Source: CAIWHR01 sp039931775 (GTDB taxonomy: Bacteria; Pseudomonadota; Gammaproteobacteria; Burkholderiales; Casimicrobiaceae). From it: 64,000 bases of DNA. A model generated the notes under the pieces. That model was not told the DNA's origin. It worked only from the letters and a program-made list of their open reading frames with translations, and ran no database searches. The position numbers and the translations under genes are program-made. The stretch is taken from positions 7,361-71,360 of the forward strand of contig JBDTRG010000050.1 of the NCBI GenBank assembly GCA_039931775.1. The letters are read 5' to 3'. Below, piece after piece: positions 26,457-34,423 of the stretch (its first letter is position 1; each line of letters starts with the position of its first letter).

Positions 26457-26510
26457 ACATTCCTCCTGGGGTTGCGGGCATGGAGTCTTGTTGTTCGCCC
26501 GATCGACAAC

Positions 26511-27581
26511 TCACGCGACGAGCCTCGTACCGCTCGTCGCGTCGAAAAGGTGCGCCCGTCCGAGATCGGGCGCGAGGTTGATCCTGTCGCCGGCGCGACA
26601 GTTGGCACGGTCATCGATCGTCGCCGTGACCTCCTGGCCATTGAAGCGACAATAGAGCTGCGTGTCGGCGCCGGTCGGTTCGACCACGACTACGTCCACC
26701 GGCAGCCCTCCGGCGTCGAGCGCGCAATGCTCGGGGCGCATCCCATAGAGCACCGGCTGGCCGTCGTCGGCGCGGGCGCCCTTCGGCGCGGGCAGCACCA
26801 CGCCGCCGCCGAATTCGACGGTGATCCCGCCGTTGCCGGCGCGCGCCTTACCGGGAATCATGTTCATCGCCGGCGAGCCGATGAAACCGGCGACGAACGT
26901 GTTAGTCGGATGGTCGTAGAGGTCGAGCGGTCCGCCGATCTGCTCGACGACGCCATCCTTCATGACGACGATCTTGTCGGCCATCGTCATCGCCTCGATC
27001 TGGTCGTGCGTCACGTAGATCGACGTCGTCTTGAGACGCTGGTGCAGCTCCTTGATCTCGGTGCGCATCTGCACGCGCAGCTTGGCGTCGAGGTTCGATA
27101 GCGGCTCGTCGAACAGGAAGACCTGCGGGTCGCGGACGATCGCCCTTCCCATCGCCACGCGCTGCCGCTGCCCGCCGGAGAGCTGGCGCGGATAGCGGTC
27201 GAGATACGGCGCGAGGCCGAGGATCTCGGCGGCCTTTCCCACGCGCTCGTCGACGTCGGCCTTCGATCGCTTTGCGAGCATCAGCGCGAAGGACATGTTG
27301 TCGCGCACGGTCATGTGCGGGTAGAGGGCATAGTTCTGGAACACCATCGCGATGTCGCGTTCCTTCGGCGGAACCCGGTTGACGACGGTGCCGCCGATCG
27401 CGATTTCTCCGCCGCCGATCTCCTCCAGCCCGGCGATCATCCGCAACAGCGTCGATTTCCCGCAGCCGGAAGGCCCGACCAGCACGCAGAACTCGCCGTC
27501 GGCGATTTCGACGTCGACACCGCGGATGACGTGCGTCGACCCGAAGTGCTTCTGGACCGCCCGGATGCTGACTGCCGCCAT
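26511..27581 (-). CDS. ABC transporter ATP-binding protein, MalK/UgpC-type
   Basis: A 356-residue ATPase. Walker A is GPSGCGKST, the Q-loop lies in MVFQNYALYPHMTV, the signature is LSGGQRQRVAMGRAIV, Walker B is VFLFDEPLSNLD and the switch His is in THDQIEAMT. The last 120 residues form the OB-fold TOBE domain of CUT1 ATPases. It is the second gene of the importer operon, 28 bases downstream of the dehydrogenase. Confidence 0.93.
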   Translation of the reverse strand: MAAVSIRAVQKHFGSTHVIRGVDVEIADGEFCVLVGPSGCGKSTLLRMIAGLEEIGGGEIAIGGTVVNRVPPKERDIAMVFQNYALYPHMTVRDNMSFALMLAKRSKADVDERVGKAAEILGLAPYLDRYPRQLSGGQRQRVAMGRAIVRDPQVFLFDEPLSNLDAKLRVQMRTEIKELHQRLKTTSIYVTHDQIEAMTMADKIVVMKDGVVEQIGGPLDLYDHPTNTFVAGFIGSPAMNMIPGKARAGNGGITVEFGGGVVLPAPKGARADDGQPVLYGMRPEHCALDAGGLPVDVVVVEPTGADTQLYCRFNGQEVTATIDDRANCRAGDRINLAPDLGRAHLFDATSGTRLVA

Positions 27582-27609
27582 GCGTCTCCTTGAGATGGGG
27601 ATGCGCGCG

Positions 27610-28575
27610 TTACGGGGTGCGCGTGCCGGTCGAGATCACGTAATCCGGCCGCCCGGTCGCAATCCAGGTGACGATATTCTGCGCCGCCTTGCGCCGCAAT
27701 TCCGCTTCCGCCTCGATCGAGTAGAACGCCGCATGCGGGGTGAGGATGACACGCGGGTGGCCGAGGAGCCTGGAATCGGCGGGAACCGGCTCGACCGGCA
27801 ACACATCGAGCGCCAGACCCGAAAGCCTCCCGGCGTCCAGCGCGACCAGCGCCGCGTCGACATCGACGACGGCACCGCGCGCGGTATTGACGAGGTAGAT
27901 GCCGGGCTTGCCCGCACCGAGCACCTTGGCGTCGATCATTCCGCGCGTCGTGGCGTTGAGCGGAACGTGCAGCGAAACGACATCGCTCTGCGCGAACAGG
28001 GCTTCGAGGCTGCGGCGCTCGACGTACGCCGGGAAGTCACCGTCGATGATGTAGGGATCGCACGCCATGACGCGCTTGAACACGTTGCGGCTCACGTGCG
28101 CCATCCGTTTGCCGATCCGGCCGAGTCCGACGATGCCGAGCGTCATGTCGCCGACGCGGTGCCGCGCGCCCGACGACAGGAAATGCCACTTCCCCGCATG
28201 GATGTCGCGATGGTACCCGACGACGTTGCGCACGAGGGCGAGCGCCAATGCGAGCGCATGCGTCGCGACTTCGCCGACGCCATAGTCCGGTGAATTTGCG
28301 ACCCACACGCCGTGCCGGGCGCAGGCGTCGGTGTCGACCGTGTCGAAGCCGGCACCGATCCGGCTCACGATGCCGAGCTGAGGCAGCGAAGCGACGACGC
28401 GCTCGGTGATCGGCGCGTATTGCAGCAGGATTCCGGCGCAACCGCGCGCGGCCGCGATCACATCGTCCTCGGTCCTGCATTGCCCCATGACCACCTCGAC
28501 GCCGGCCGCCGCGAACAACGTCCGCTCGAACTCGATTTCGTCGTAGTTGTTGTCGGCGTAGAGGACCTTGGGCAT
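27610..28575 (-). CDS. D-isomer-specific 2-hydroxyacid dehydrogenase (CtBP-like), first gene of the importer operon
   Basis: A 321-residue NAD(P)-dependent dehydrogenase. The nucleotide loop is GIVGLGRIGKRMA. Catalytic residues are visible as Arg in VNTARGAVVDVD, Glu in LDVLPVEPVP and His in LTPHAAFYS. It resembles the C-terminal-binding-protein/phosphoglycerate-dehydrogenase branch. The start is ATG 28575 (MPKVLYADNNYDE); upstream frame to 29028 overlaps the divergent methionine synthase. The 28-base spacing to the ATPase gene suggests it acts on the imported compound or a product of it. The substrate is not identifiable from sequence. Confidence 0.88.
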   Translation of the reverse strand: MPKVLYADNNYDEIEFERTLFAAAGVEVVMGQCRTEDDVIAAARGCAGILLQYAPITERVVASLPQLGIVSRIGAGFDTVDTDACARHGVWVANSPDYGVGEVATHALALALALVRNVVGYHRDIHAGKWHFLSSGARHRVGDMTLGIVGLGRIGKRMAHVSRNVFKRVMACDPYIIDGDFPAYVERRSLEALFAQSDVVSLHVPLNATTRGMIDAKVLGAGKPGIYLVNTARGAVVDVDAALVALDAGRLSGLALDVLPVEPVPADSRLLGHPRVILTPHAAFYSIEAEAELRRKAAQNIVTWIATGRPDYVISTGTRTP

Positions 28576-28704
28576 GGAAATTCCTGGGCGAGGCAGTCGG
28601 TCGGCGCAGTCGCATCCGCGCCGGGACGCGCAAAGGTACGTGCCACCCGGGGCAATGGTCAAGTGGCCTGACCCATTTCGGCCCTGGGGCCGGGTCTGCG
28701 CGCC

Positions 28705-28710
28705 TATAAT
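28705..28710 (+). promoter_or_regulatory. -10 box of the methionine synthase-like gene
   Basis: A perfect TATAAT 49 bases upstream of the ATG at 28760, in the 184-base divergent region. The sequence 17 bases further upstream (CCCTGG) is not a recognisable -35, so the promoter may need an activator. Confidence 0.45.
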
Positions 28711-28759
28711 TCCCGCCACGACTATCGGCGCCGATCGACCCCAGTTTGGAGACTCCGCG

Positions 28760-29794
28760 ATGACCAAGCTCCTGCAGACGACGATCGCCGGCAGTCTGCC
28801 CAAGCCGTCTTGGCTCGCCGCGCCCAACGAGCTTTGGGCGCCATGGCGCCTGCCCGACGACACGCTCGCCGAAGGCATGCGCGACGCCGTCCGGCTCGTC
28901 CTGCGCGACCAGGAGCAGGCGGGCATCGACATCGTCAGCGACGGCGAGCAGACGCGCCGGCACTTCGTGACTACGTTCATCGAGGCGCTCGACGGAGTCG
29001 ACTTCGCGAACAAGAAATCGGTGCGCATCCGGAATCGCTACGACGCCGACGTTCCCGTCGTCGTCGGACCGGTCGCGCGCCGGCGCCCGGTGTTCGTCGA
29101 GGCGGCGCGTTTCCTGAAGAGCGCGACCGACCGGCGGGTCAAGTTCACGCTGCCCGGACCGATGACGATGGTCGACACGCTTTACGACTCCCACTACAAG
29201 AGCCGCGAAAAGCTGGCCTGGGCGTTCGCCGAGATCCTGAACGACGAGGCGCGCGAAATCGAGGCCGCCGGTGTGGACGTCATCCAGTTCGACGAGCCGG
29301 CGTTCAATGTCTACTTCGATGAGGTCCGCGACTGGGGCGTGCGTACGCTCGAGCGCGCTGCTGCGGGACTGCGGTGCACGACGGCCGTCCACATCTGCTA
29401 TGGGTACGGAATCAAGGCCAATATCGAATGGAAGAAGACGCTGGGCTCCGAATGGCGGCAGTACGAGCAGACCTTTCCGCTGCTCGCGCAATCGGCGATC
29501 CGGCAAATCTCGCTCGAATGCGCGAACTCGCACGTGCCCATCGAGCTCATCGGCCTCCTGGCCGGGAAGGACGTGCTGGTCGGGGCGATCGACGTCGCGA
29601 CCGATCGGATCGAGACGCCGGAGGACGTCGCGGCCACGATCAGGGCGGCGCTGCGGCACGTGCCGGCCGAGAGCCTCTACCCGTGCACCAACTGCGGGAT
29701 GGTGCCCCTGCCCCGGGAGATCGCCCGGGGCAAGCTCCAAGCCTTGGGCGCCGGCGCCGCGCTGGTCCGGGCCGAACAATCCGGCCACGGCTGA
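28760..29794 (+). CDS. MesD-like, MetE-core methionine synthase (folate-independent type)
   Basis: 344 residues corresponding only to the C-terminal catalytic half of MetE; the N-terminal domain is missing by design, since the start MTKLLQTTIAGSLPKPSWL is that of a complete core protein. The zinc ligands are visible: His and Cys in VHICYGYG, Glu in SLECANSH and Cys in YPCTNCGM. The sequence is very like what I remember of the MesD family (core methionine synthases of aerobic proteobacteria that need the DUF1852 partner MesX), including GIDIVSDGEQTR and DEPAFNVYFDEV. No DUF1852 gene lies beside it. Start: GGAG lies nine bases before ATG 28760. The methyl donor is not known from sequence. Confidence 0.8.
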   Translation: MTKLLQTTIAGSLPKPSWLAAPNELWAPWRLPDDTLAEGMRDAVRLVLRDQEQAGIDIVSDGEQTRRHFVTTFIEALDGVDFANKKSVRIRNRYDADVPVVVGPVARRRPVFVEAARFLKSATDRRVKFTLPGPMTMVDTLYDSHYKSREKLAWAFAEILNDEAREIEAAGVDVIQFDEPAFNVYFDEVRDWGVRTLERAAAGLRCTTAVHICYGYGIKANIEWKKTLGSEWRQYEQTFPLLAQSAIRQISLECANSHVPIELIGLLAGKDVLVGAIDVATDRIETPEDVAATIRAALRHVPAESLYPCTNCGMVPLPREIARGKLQALGAGAALVRAEQSGHG

Positions 29795-29895
29795 CGGCGC
29801 CCAGGGGCCGTTACCCCTGTTTCGGCCCTACCGCGCCCCAAAAAGTCCGCTTTCGGACCCTAAAAATACCACTGGCGCGTGAGGGGTTAGTTGTG

Positions 29896-29901
29896 TATTC
29901 T
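29896..29901 (+). promoter_or_regulatory. Candidate -10 box of the cold-shock gene
   Basis: TATTCT, placing the transcript start near 29908 and leaving a leader of about 134 bases before the csp ATG. No convincing -35 was found. Confidence 0.35.
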
Positions 29902-29907
29902 GCCCCC

Positions 29908-30041
29908 GTGTTTTAGTTTCAAGGCAGCAAGTACGCCCTGTACGACCGCTTTGCAGTCGTTCCACCGTCGTTCTTTCCTTGAGATCAAAACATTGGCCGG
30001 GATCCGTCCCGATTTTATTTTGTTCGTGAGGAAATACTGAA
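29908..30041 (+). promoter_or_regulatory. Structured 5' leader of the cold-shock gene (possible RNA thermosensor)
   Basis: The segment 29910-29924 (GTTTTAGTTTCAAGG) can pair with 29977-29991 (CCTTGAGATCAAAAC): 14 of 15 positions pair, counting two G-U pairs, with one A-C mismatch. The closed loop contains a smaller hairpin, ACGAC (29942-29946) with GTCGT (29956-29960). The ribosome site GAGGA lies outside the long stem just before the ATG. Long structured leaders that refold on cold shift are known for cspA of E. coli; this leader would be a counterpart. Confidence 0.5.
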
Positions 30042-30245
30042 ATGGCAACAGGCACAGTGAAGTGGTTCAACGACGCCAAGGGCTTTGGGTTCATTACGCC
30101 GGATGGCGGCGGCGAAGATCTGTTCGCGCACTTCTCGGCGATCAACATGCCGGGCTTCAAGACGCTGAAGGAAGGCCAGAAGGTCTCGTTCGAAGTGACG
30201 ACGGGTCCCAAGGGCAAGCAAGCGAGCAACATCCAGGCTGCCTGA
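30042..30245 (+). CDS. cspA: Cold-shock protein, CspA family
   Basis: A 67-residue single cold-shock domain. RNP1 is KGFGFITP and RNP2 is DLFAHFSAI, both with the aromatic residues that stack on single-stranded RNA or DNA. GAGGA precedes the ATG by about nine bases. It is flanked by a long leader and a strong intrinsic terminator, so it is a monocistronic unit. Confidence 0.97.
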   Translation: MATGTVKWFNDAKGFGFITPDGGGEDLFAHFSAINMPGFKTLKEGQKVSFEVTTGPKGKQASNIQAA

Positions 30246-30271
30246 TCTCCCGAACATCGGAGCCAGCAGCC

Positions 30272-30302
30272 AAAAAAGCCGGGCGCAATGCCCGGCTTTT
30301 TC
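30272..30302 (+). terminator. Intrinsic terminator of the cold-shock gene
   Basis: A-tract, stem GCCGGGC (30278-30284), loop GCAAT, stem GCCCGGC (30290-30296), then a run of T. The A-tract on the other side would let it work in both directions. Confidence 0.9.
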
Positions 30303-30307
30303 TTTGA

Positions 30308-30390
30308 AAAAATAGGGTCAGACTCGACTTTCTCTTGTGTCGCAACAACCGCACGGATTGCACAAGAAAGTCGAGTCTGACCCTATTTTT
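30308..30390. repeat. Long imperfect inverted repeat between csp and the NRPS gene
   Basis: The left arm 30308-30339 and right arm 30361-30390 are reverse complements apart from a two-base TC insertion in the left arm; the 21-base centre is unpaired. The arms carry TAGGGTCAGACTCGACTTTC and are flanked by A-runs on the left and T-runs on the right. It ends 15 bases before the NRPS stop. It resembles the GGGTCAGACTC palindromes I recall being scattered through proteobacterial genomes, some linked to REP-associated transposases. It can also terminate NRPS transcription. Confidence 0.8.
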
Positions 30391-30405
30391 CCAGACCCTG
30401 CGTTT

Positions 30406-33400
30406 CTACGGATAGGCGCTGTCCAGGCAGGCGCGAAGCCTCGCCGCGGTCGTCGCGATGTCCCGCGTGATCGAGGTGAAGTGATCGCCCGGGATCGAAT
30501 GCATTTCGACGTTCGGTGCGATTGCCGACCAGCCGAGCTCCGGGCGCAGATCCTTCATCGTTTCCGAGCGCAGCACCGCAAGCCGTCCCGGATAGGGGGC
30601 GGGGTCGTAGGCGGCGATGACGCGTCGATAGCGATTGAAGACGCTGTCGTCGGACGCGGGGGCGGGAGGCGACGCTTCCGCGGGAGCGCGCTTGCGCGGC
30701 GGCGGGTTGCCCATCGTCAGGCCGAGGCCGACGGGCTTCGCCCGCCAGGGTACGGTCGCGTCCATGATCACGACCAGCGGAACCTCCTCGTTCTCGGCAA
30801 GGAGCTGCCGCGCCATCTCGAGCGCGACCAGCGCCCCGTTGCAATGGCCGGCAAGGAAGTAGGGACCGTGCGGGCGGGCCTCGCGCAAGGCGACGAGTCG
30901 CTCACGGGCCATCGCTTCGATCGAATCGGGGATGCGCGGGTCCTCGATGCCGTGCGGGTGCACGGCGTAGAACGGCTGGTCGGGACCGAGTGCCCGCGCG
31001 AGGCCCTGGCTATAGAACCCTCCGCCGCTGAAGTCGCCGTGCAGGAAGAATAGCGGCGGCCGGACGCCGGTCTTGGTCACCGGCACGGCCATCGATCCGG
31101 TGGGGCGCGCGACGTCGCGCACCGTCTGGGCAAGACGCGCGATTGTCGGCTCGCTGAACAGCAGCGCGAGCGGCACCTTGCACCCGGTCGCACGCTCGAC
31201 GGCGGCCATCATCCGCACGGCGAGCAGCGAATGTCCTCCGATCTCGAAGAAGTTGTCGTGGACGCCGACGCTGGCGAGCCCCAGCAGGTCCCGCCAGATC
31301 GACGCGATCGCGAATTCAAGCGGATCGCGGGCCGGCACGTGAAACCCCTTGCGCTGCAGCGCGAGATCGACCGGGTCGGGCAGCGCGCGCCGGTCGATCT
31401 TGCCGTTCGGCGTCAACGGAAGCGTCGGGAGCAGCACGATGCCGGCAGGAATCATGTAGTCAGGTAGCGACCGGCGCAGATCGCGCCACAGGTCGGCTGG
31501 AACCGGGTGCGCACCTTTCGCGGGAACCACATAGGCGGTAAGCCGCCGGCTCTCCGACGTGTCGCCGTGCAACACGACCACGGCCTCGCGCACGTTCGGC
31601 AGGCGCGCCAGCGCCGCTTCCACCTCTGCGGGCTCGATCCGGTGCCCGCGGATCTTCACCTGGCGATCGATTCGGCCGATGAATTCAATGGTGCCGTCGC
31701 CGCGATAGCGCCCCCGATCCCCCGTGCGATAGACCCGCGCCCCGGGCGTCGGATCGAACGGATGCGCGATGAAGCGCTCGGCCGTGAGGTCGGGGCGGCC
31801 GAGATACCCGTCCGCAAGGCCCGGACCGCCGATGTGGATCTCGCCCGGGATGCCGGGCGGGACCGGTTCTCCGTGCGCGTCGAGCAGATAGACTTCGGTG
31901 TTGGCGATCGGCCGGCCGATCGGCAAGGTCGCGACGTCGCGGTCGGGCGCCCGGACTTCGTGCCAGGTCGCGAACGTCGTCGTCTCGGTGGGGCCGTAGA
32001 CGTGCAGCAGGCGCGCCGGACGCCCATCGCGCAGTGCGACGTCGACCCAGCGCGGCTCCACGGCCTCGCCGCCGAAAAGGACCTGGCGCCCGCGCAGCGC
32101 GGACGGCGCATCCTGCGCAATCTGGTTGAAGAGCGCCGTGGTCAGGAACATCGTGGTCACACCCTTGCCATCCAGAGCTTCGGCGAAACCGCGCATCGAC
32201 AGCACGGCGTCGCGCGGAATGATGGCCACACGCGATCCGTTGAGTAGCGATCCCCACAGTTCGAACGTCGCCGCGTCGAACGCGGGGTTCGACAGGTGGG
32301 CGACCGTGTCGGCGGCGCCGAGTCGCACGTAGTCCGTGCAGCAGGCGAGCCGGACGACGGCGCGATGCGGAATCGCGACGCCTTTCGGGACACCGGTGGA
32401 CCCCGAGGTGTACATGACATAGGCGATGGAATCGCTGACAGGTTCCGGCCATGGCAACGGGGCGTCGTCACCGCCCTCCTCTGCCCCGGCAACGAGCGTC
32501 ACGACGGGTCGCCTCGAGCCCGACATCGCGAGGGCGAGGGAATGCGCCGCATCGCCACTGGTCACGATCGCGGCGGCCTCCGCATGCGTCAGTGTCGCTG
32601 CCAGCCGCTCCGGCGGATGCGTCGCGTCGAGCGGCACGTACGCGCATCCGGCATAGAGAACGCCGAGGCATGCGACGATTTCCTCGGTCGAGCGCTCGAT
32701 GCAGACACCGACCCTGCCCCCCGGCTCGACACCGAGCCCGGCCAGGCGAAACGCGAGCCGCCTTGCGCGGCGATCGAGTTCCGCATACGTCAGCGTGCGC
32801 GGGCCGTCGATCACCGCCACGGCGTCGGGCGTGCGTTGCGCCTGCTCCGCGAAGAGCGCGGTGATCGGCCGGTCGCCCGGAAACGCCGTGCCGGTCCGGT
32901 TCCAGTCGACGATGATCCGCTGTCGCTCCTCCGCCGTGATGAACGGAAGCCGCGAAATCGGCCGGTCGGGATCGCGCGTGGCCTCCTCCAGCAGCGTCAC
33001 GAAATGCGCGCCCATTCGCTCGATGGTCGCCTCGTTGAAGAGGTCGGTGTTGTATTCGAGTTCACCGGTCAGGCCTTCGTCCTCGACGTAGAGCAGAAGG
33101 CTCAAGTCCGCCTTCGCCGTGGTGTTGCGGATGCGAATCGGTATGCAGATGAGTCCTGCCAGCTCCAGCGGCGGGGTCTCCGGTTCCTGTAGCGTGAACA
33201 TCGCCTGGAACAGCGGATCGCGGCCGGGGTCGCGTTCGGGAGCAGCGACTTCGACGATGCGCTCGATCGGCAGATCGCGATGCGCGTAAGCCTCGGTGGC
33301 GCTGACCCCGGTCCGATGCAGCAGTCCCGCGAACGTGGGGTCGCCGGACAGATCGCCGCGATGCACGACGATGTTGACGAAGAATCCCATCAGGTGCCTG

Positions 33401-34287
33401 AACTCCAGCGGGCTCCGCGCCGAAACCGGCGAGCCGACCAGCACGTCGTCCTGCTGCGCATACCGTCCGAGCAACACCTGGAATGCCGTCAGCAGCGTCA
33501 TGTGCAGCGTCACGTCGGCGCTGTCGGCAAGCGCGCGAAGCAGGCGCGTCAGTTCGGCTCCGATCCGAAACGACGTCCACGCGCCGTTGGAGTGCCGCAT
33601 GACGGGCCGCAGCCGGTCCGTCGGCAACGTCAGCGCCGACGGAGCGCCGGCGAGTCGCTGCCGCCAGTAGGCAACGAGCAACTGGGCGCGCTCCGGCGTC
33701 GCGCGCTCGCGCTCCCAGGCGACGTAATCGGCGTGCTGAACCGGCAGCGTCGGGAGTCCAGGGGTCCTGCCCTCCACGAGGGCGTCGTAGGCGACGCCCA
33801 TTTCATGCGCAGTGATCCTGCCGGATTCGCCGCCGCAAACGGCGTGGTGCCGCGCGATAACCAGTACGTGCTCACGCCCGGTAAGCCGTAACACGCGCGC
33901 CCGGCTCAACGGGCCTGTCGAGAGGTCGAAAGGGCGCCGGATTTCTTCGCGGAGTCGCCGCGTCAACTCGGCTTCGCGCTCCGGCGTGGCGAGGCCGCTC
34001 AAATCGGTCAATGCGAATTCGACGTCGCGCCGCGGAACGATCCGTTGCCACGGCTCCCCGTCGACCGCGACAAACGTCGTGCGCAGGATTTCGTGTCGGT
34101 CGACGACGACCTGCAGGGCGCCGCGAAGGGCCGCGAGGTCGAGGGCGCCCGAGATGCGCCACCCGATGGCGACGTTGTAGTCCGACCGCCCGGGCTCGAG
34201 CTGGTCGAGAAACCAGAGGCGCGCCTGTCCGGACGACGCGGGCGCGACCTTTGTTTCCGACAACGGTAGGTGGTCCGAAGCAATCAT
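30406..34287 (-). CDS. Single-module non-ribosomal peptide synthetase (C-A-PCP-TE)
   Basis: A 1,293-residue stand-alone module. Condensation domain, about 15-445: active-site motif reads HHAVCGG (147-153), keeping the catalytic second His but with Gly at the usual Asp. Adenylation domain, about 470-970: YTSGSTGVPKG, the GRIDRQVKIRGHRIEP hinge and Lys963. The ten pocket residues read by eye are D671 A672 F675 M713 L737 G739 V763 T771 F772 K963, close to codes for leucine and other branched aliphatic residues. PCP: phosphopantetheine Ser1020 in GGHSLL. Thioesterase, about 1075-1290: GHCNG with Cys1149 replacing Ser, plus Asp1176 and His1269. No MbtH protein, tailoring enzyme or transferase is adjacent. 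With an N-terminal C domain it may acylate one amino acid, but the product is unknown. Confidence 0.93.
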   Translation of the reverse strand: MIASDHLPLSETKVAPASSGQARLWFLDQLEPGRSDYNVAIGWRISGALDLAALRGALQVVVDRHEILRTTFVAVDGEPWQRIVPRRDVEFALTDLSGLATPEREAELTRRLREEIRRPFDLSTGPLSRARVLRLTGREHVLVIARHHAVCGGESGRITAHEMGVAYDALVEGRTPGLPTLPVQHADYVAWERERATPERAQLLVAYWRQRLAGAPSALTLPTDRLRPVMRHSNGAWTSFRIGAELTRLLRALADSADVTLHMTLLTAFQVLLGRYAQQDDVLVGSPVSARSPLEFRHLMGFFVNIVVHRGDLSGDPTFAGLLHRTGVSATEAYAHRDLPIERIVEVAAPERDPGRDPLFQAMFTLQEPETPPLELAGLICIPIRIRNTTAKADLSLLLYVEDEGLTGELEYNTDLFNEATIERMGAHFVTLLEEATRDPDRPISRLPFITAEERQRIIVDWNRTGTAFPGDRPITALFAEQAQRTPDAVAVIDGPRTLTYAELDRRARRLAFRLAGLGVEPGGRVGVCIERSTEEIVACLGVLYAGCAYVPLDATHPPERLAATLTHAEAAAIVTSGDAAHSLALAMSGSRRPVVTLVAGAEEGGDDAPLPWPEPVSDSIAYVMYTSGSTGVPKGVAIPHRAVVRLACCTDYVRLGAADTVAHLSNPAFDAATFELWGSLLNGSRVAIIPRDAVLSMRGFAEALDGKGVTTMFLTTALFNQIAQDAPSALRGRQVLFGGEAVEPRWVDVALRDGRPARLLHVYGPTETTTFATWHEVRAPDRDVATLPIGRPIANTEVYLLDAHGEPVPPGIPGEIHIGGPGLADGYLGRPDLTAERFIAHPFDPTPGARVYRTGDRGRYRGDGTIEFIGRIDRQVKIRGHRIEPAEVEAALARLPNVREAVVVLHGDTSESRRLTAYVVPAKGAHPVPADLWRDLRRSLPDYMIPAGIVLLPTLPLTPNGKIDRRALPDPVDLALQRKGFHVPARDPLEFAIASIWRDLLGLASVGVHDNFFEIGGHSLLAVRMMAAVERATGCKVPLALLFSEPTIARLAQTVRDVARPTGSMAVPVTKTGVRPPLFFLHGDFSGGGFYSQGLARALGPDQPFYAVHPHGIEDPRIPDSIEAMARERLVALREARPHGPYFLAGHCNGALVALEMARQLLAENEEVPLVVIMDATVPWRAKPVGLGLTMGNPPPRKRAPAEASPPAPASDDSVFNRYRRVIAAYDPAPYPGRLAVLRSETMKDLRPELGWSAIAPNVEMHSIPGDHFTSITRDIATTAARLRACLDSAYP

Positions 34288-34423
34288 GGCGCGTTCCCGG
34301 ATTCCAGGACGGGTCCACCGGCGTGCCGGCGCCGGGTCTCGTTCACCGGCGGGACGCGTATTTTCGCATGCCCGGAGCTATCATGTCGCGGTCGGACGCA
34401 AGTCACCGTGAGGAGGAGGCGAC

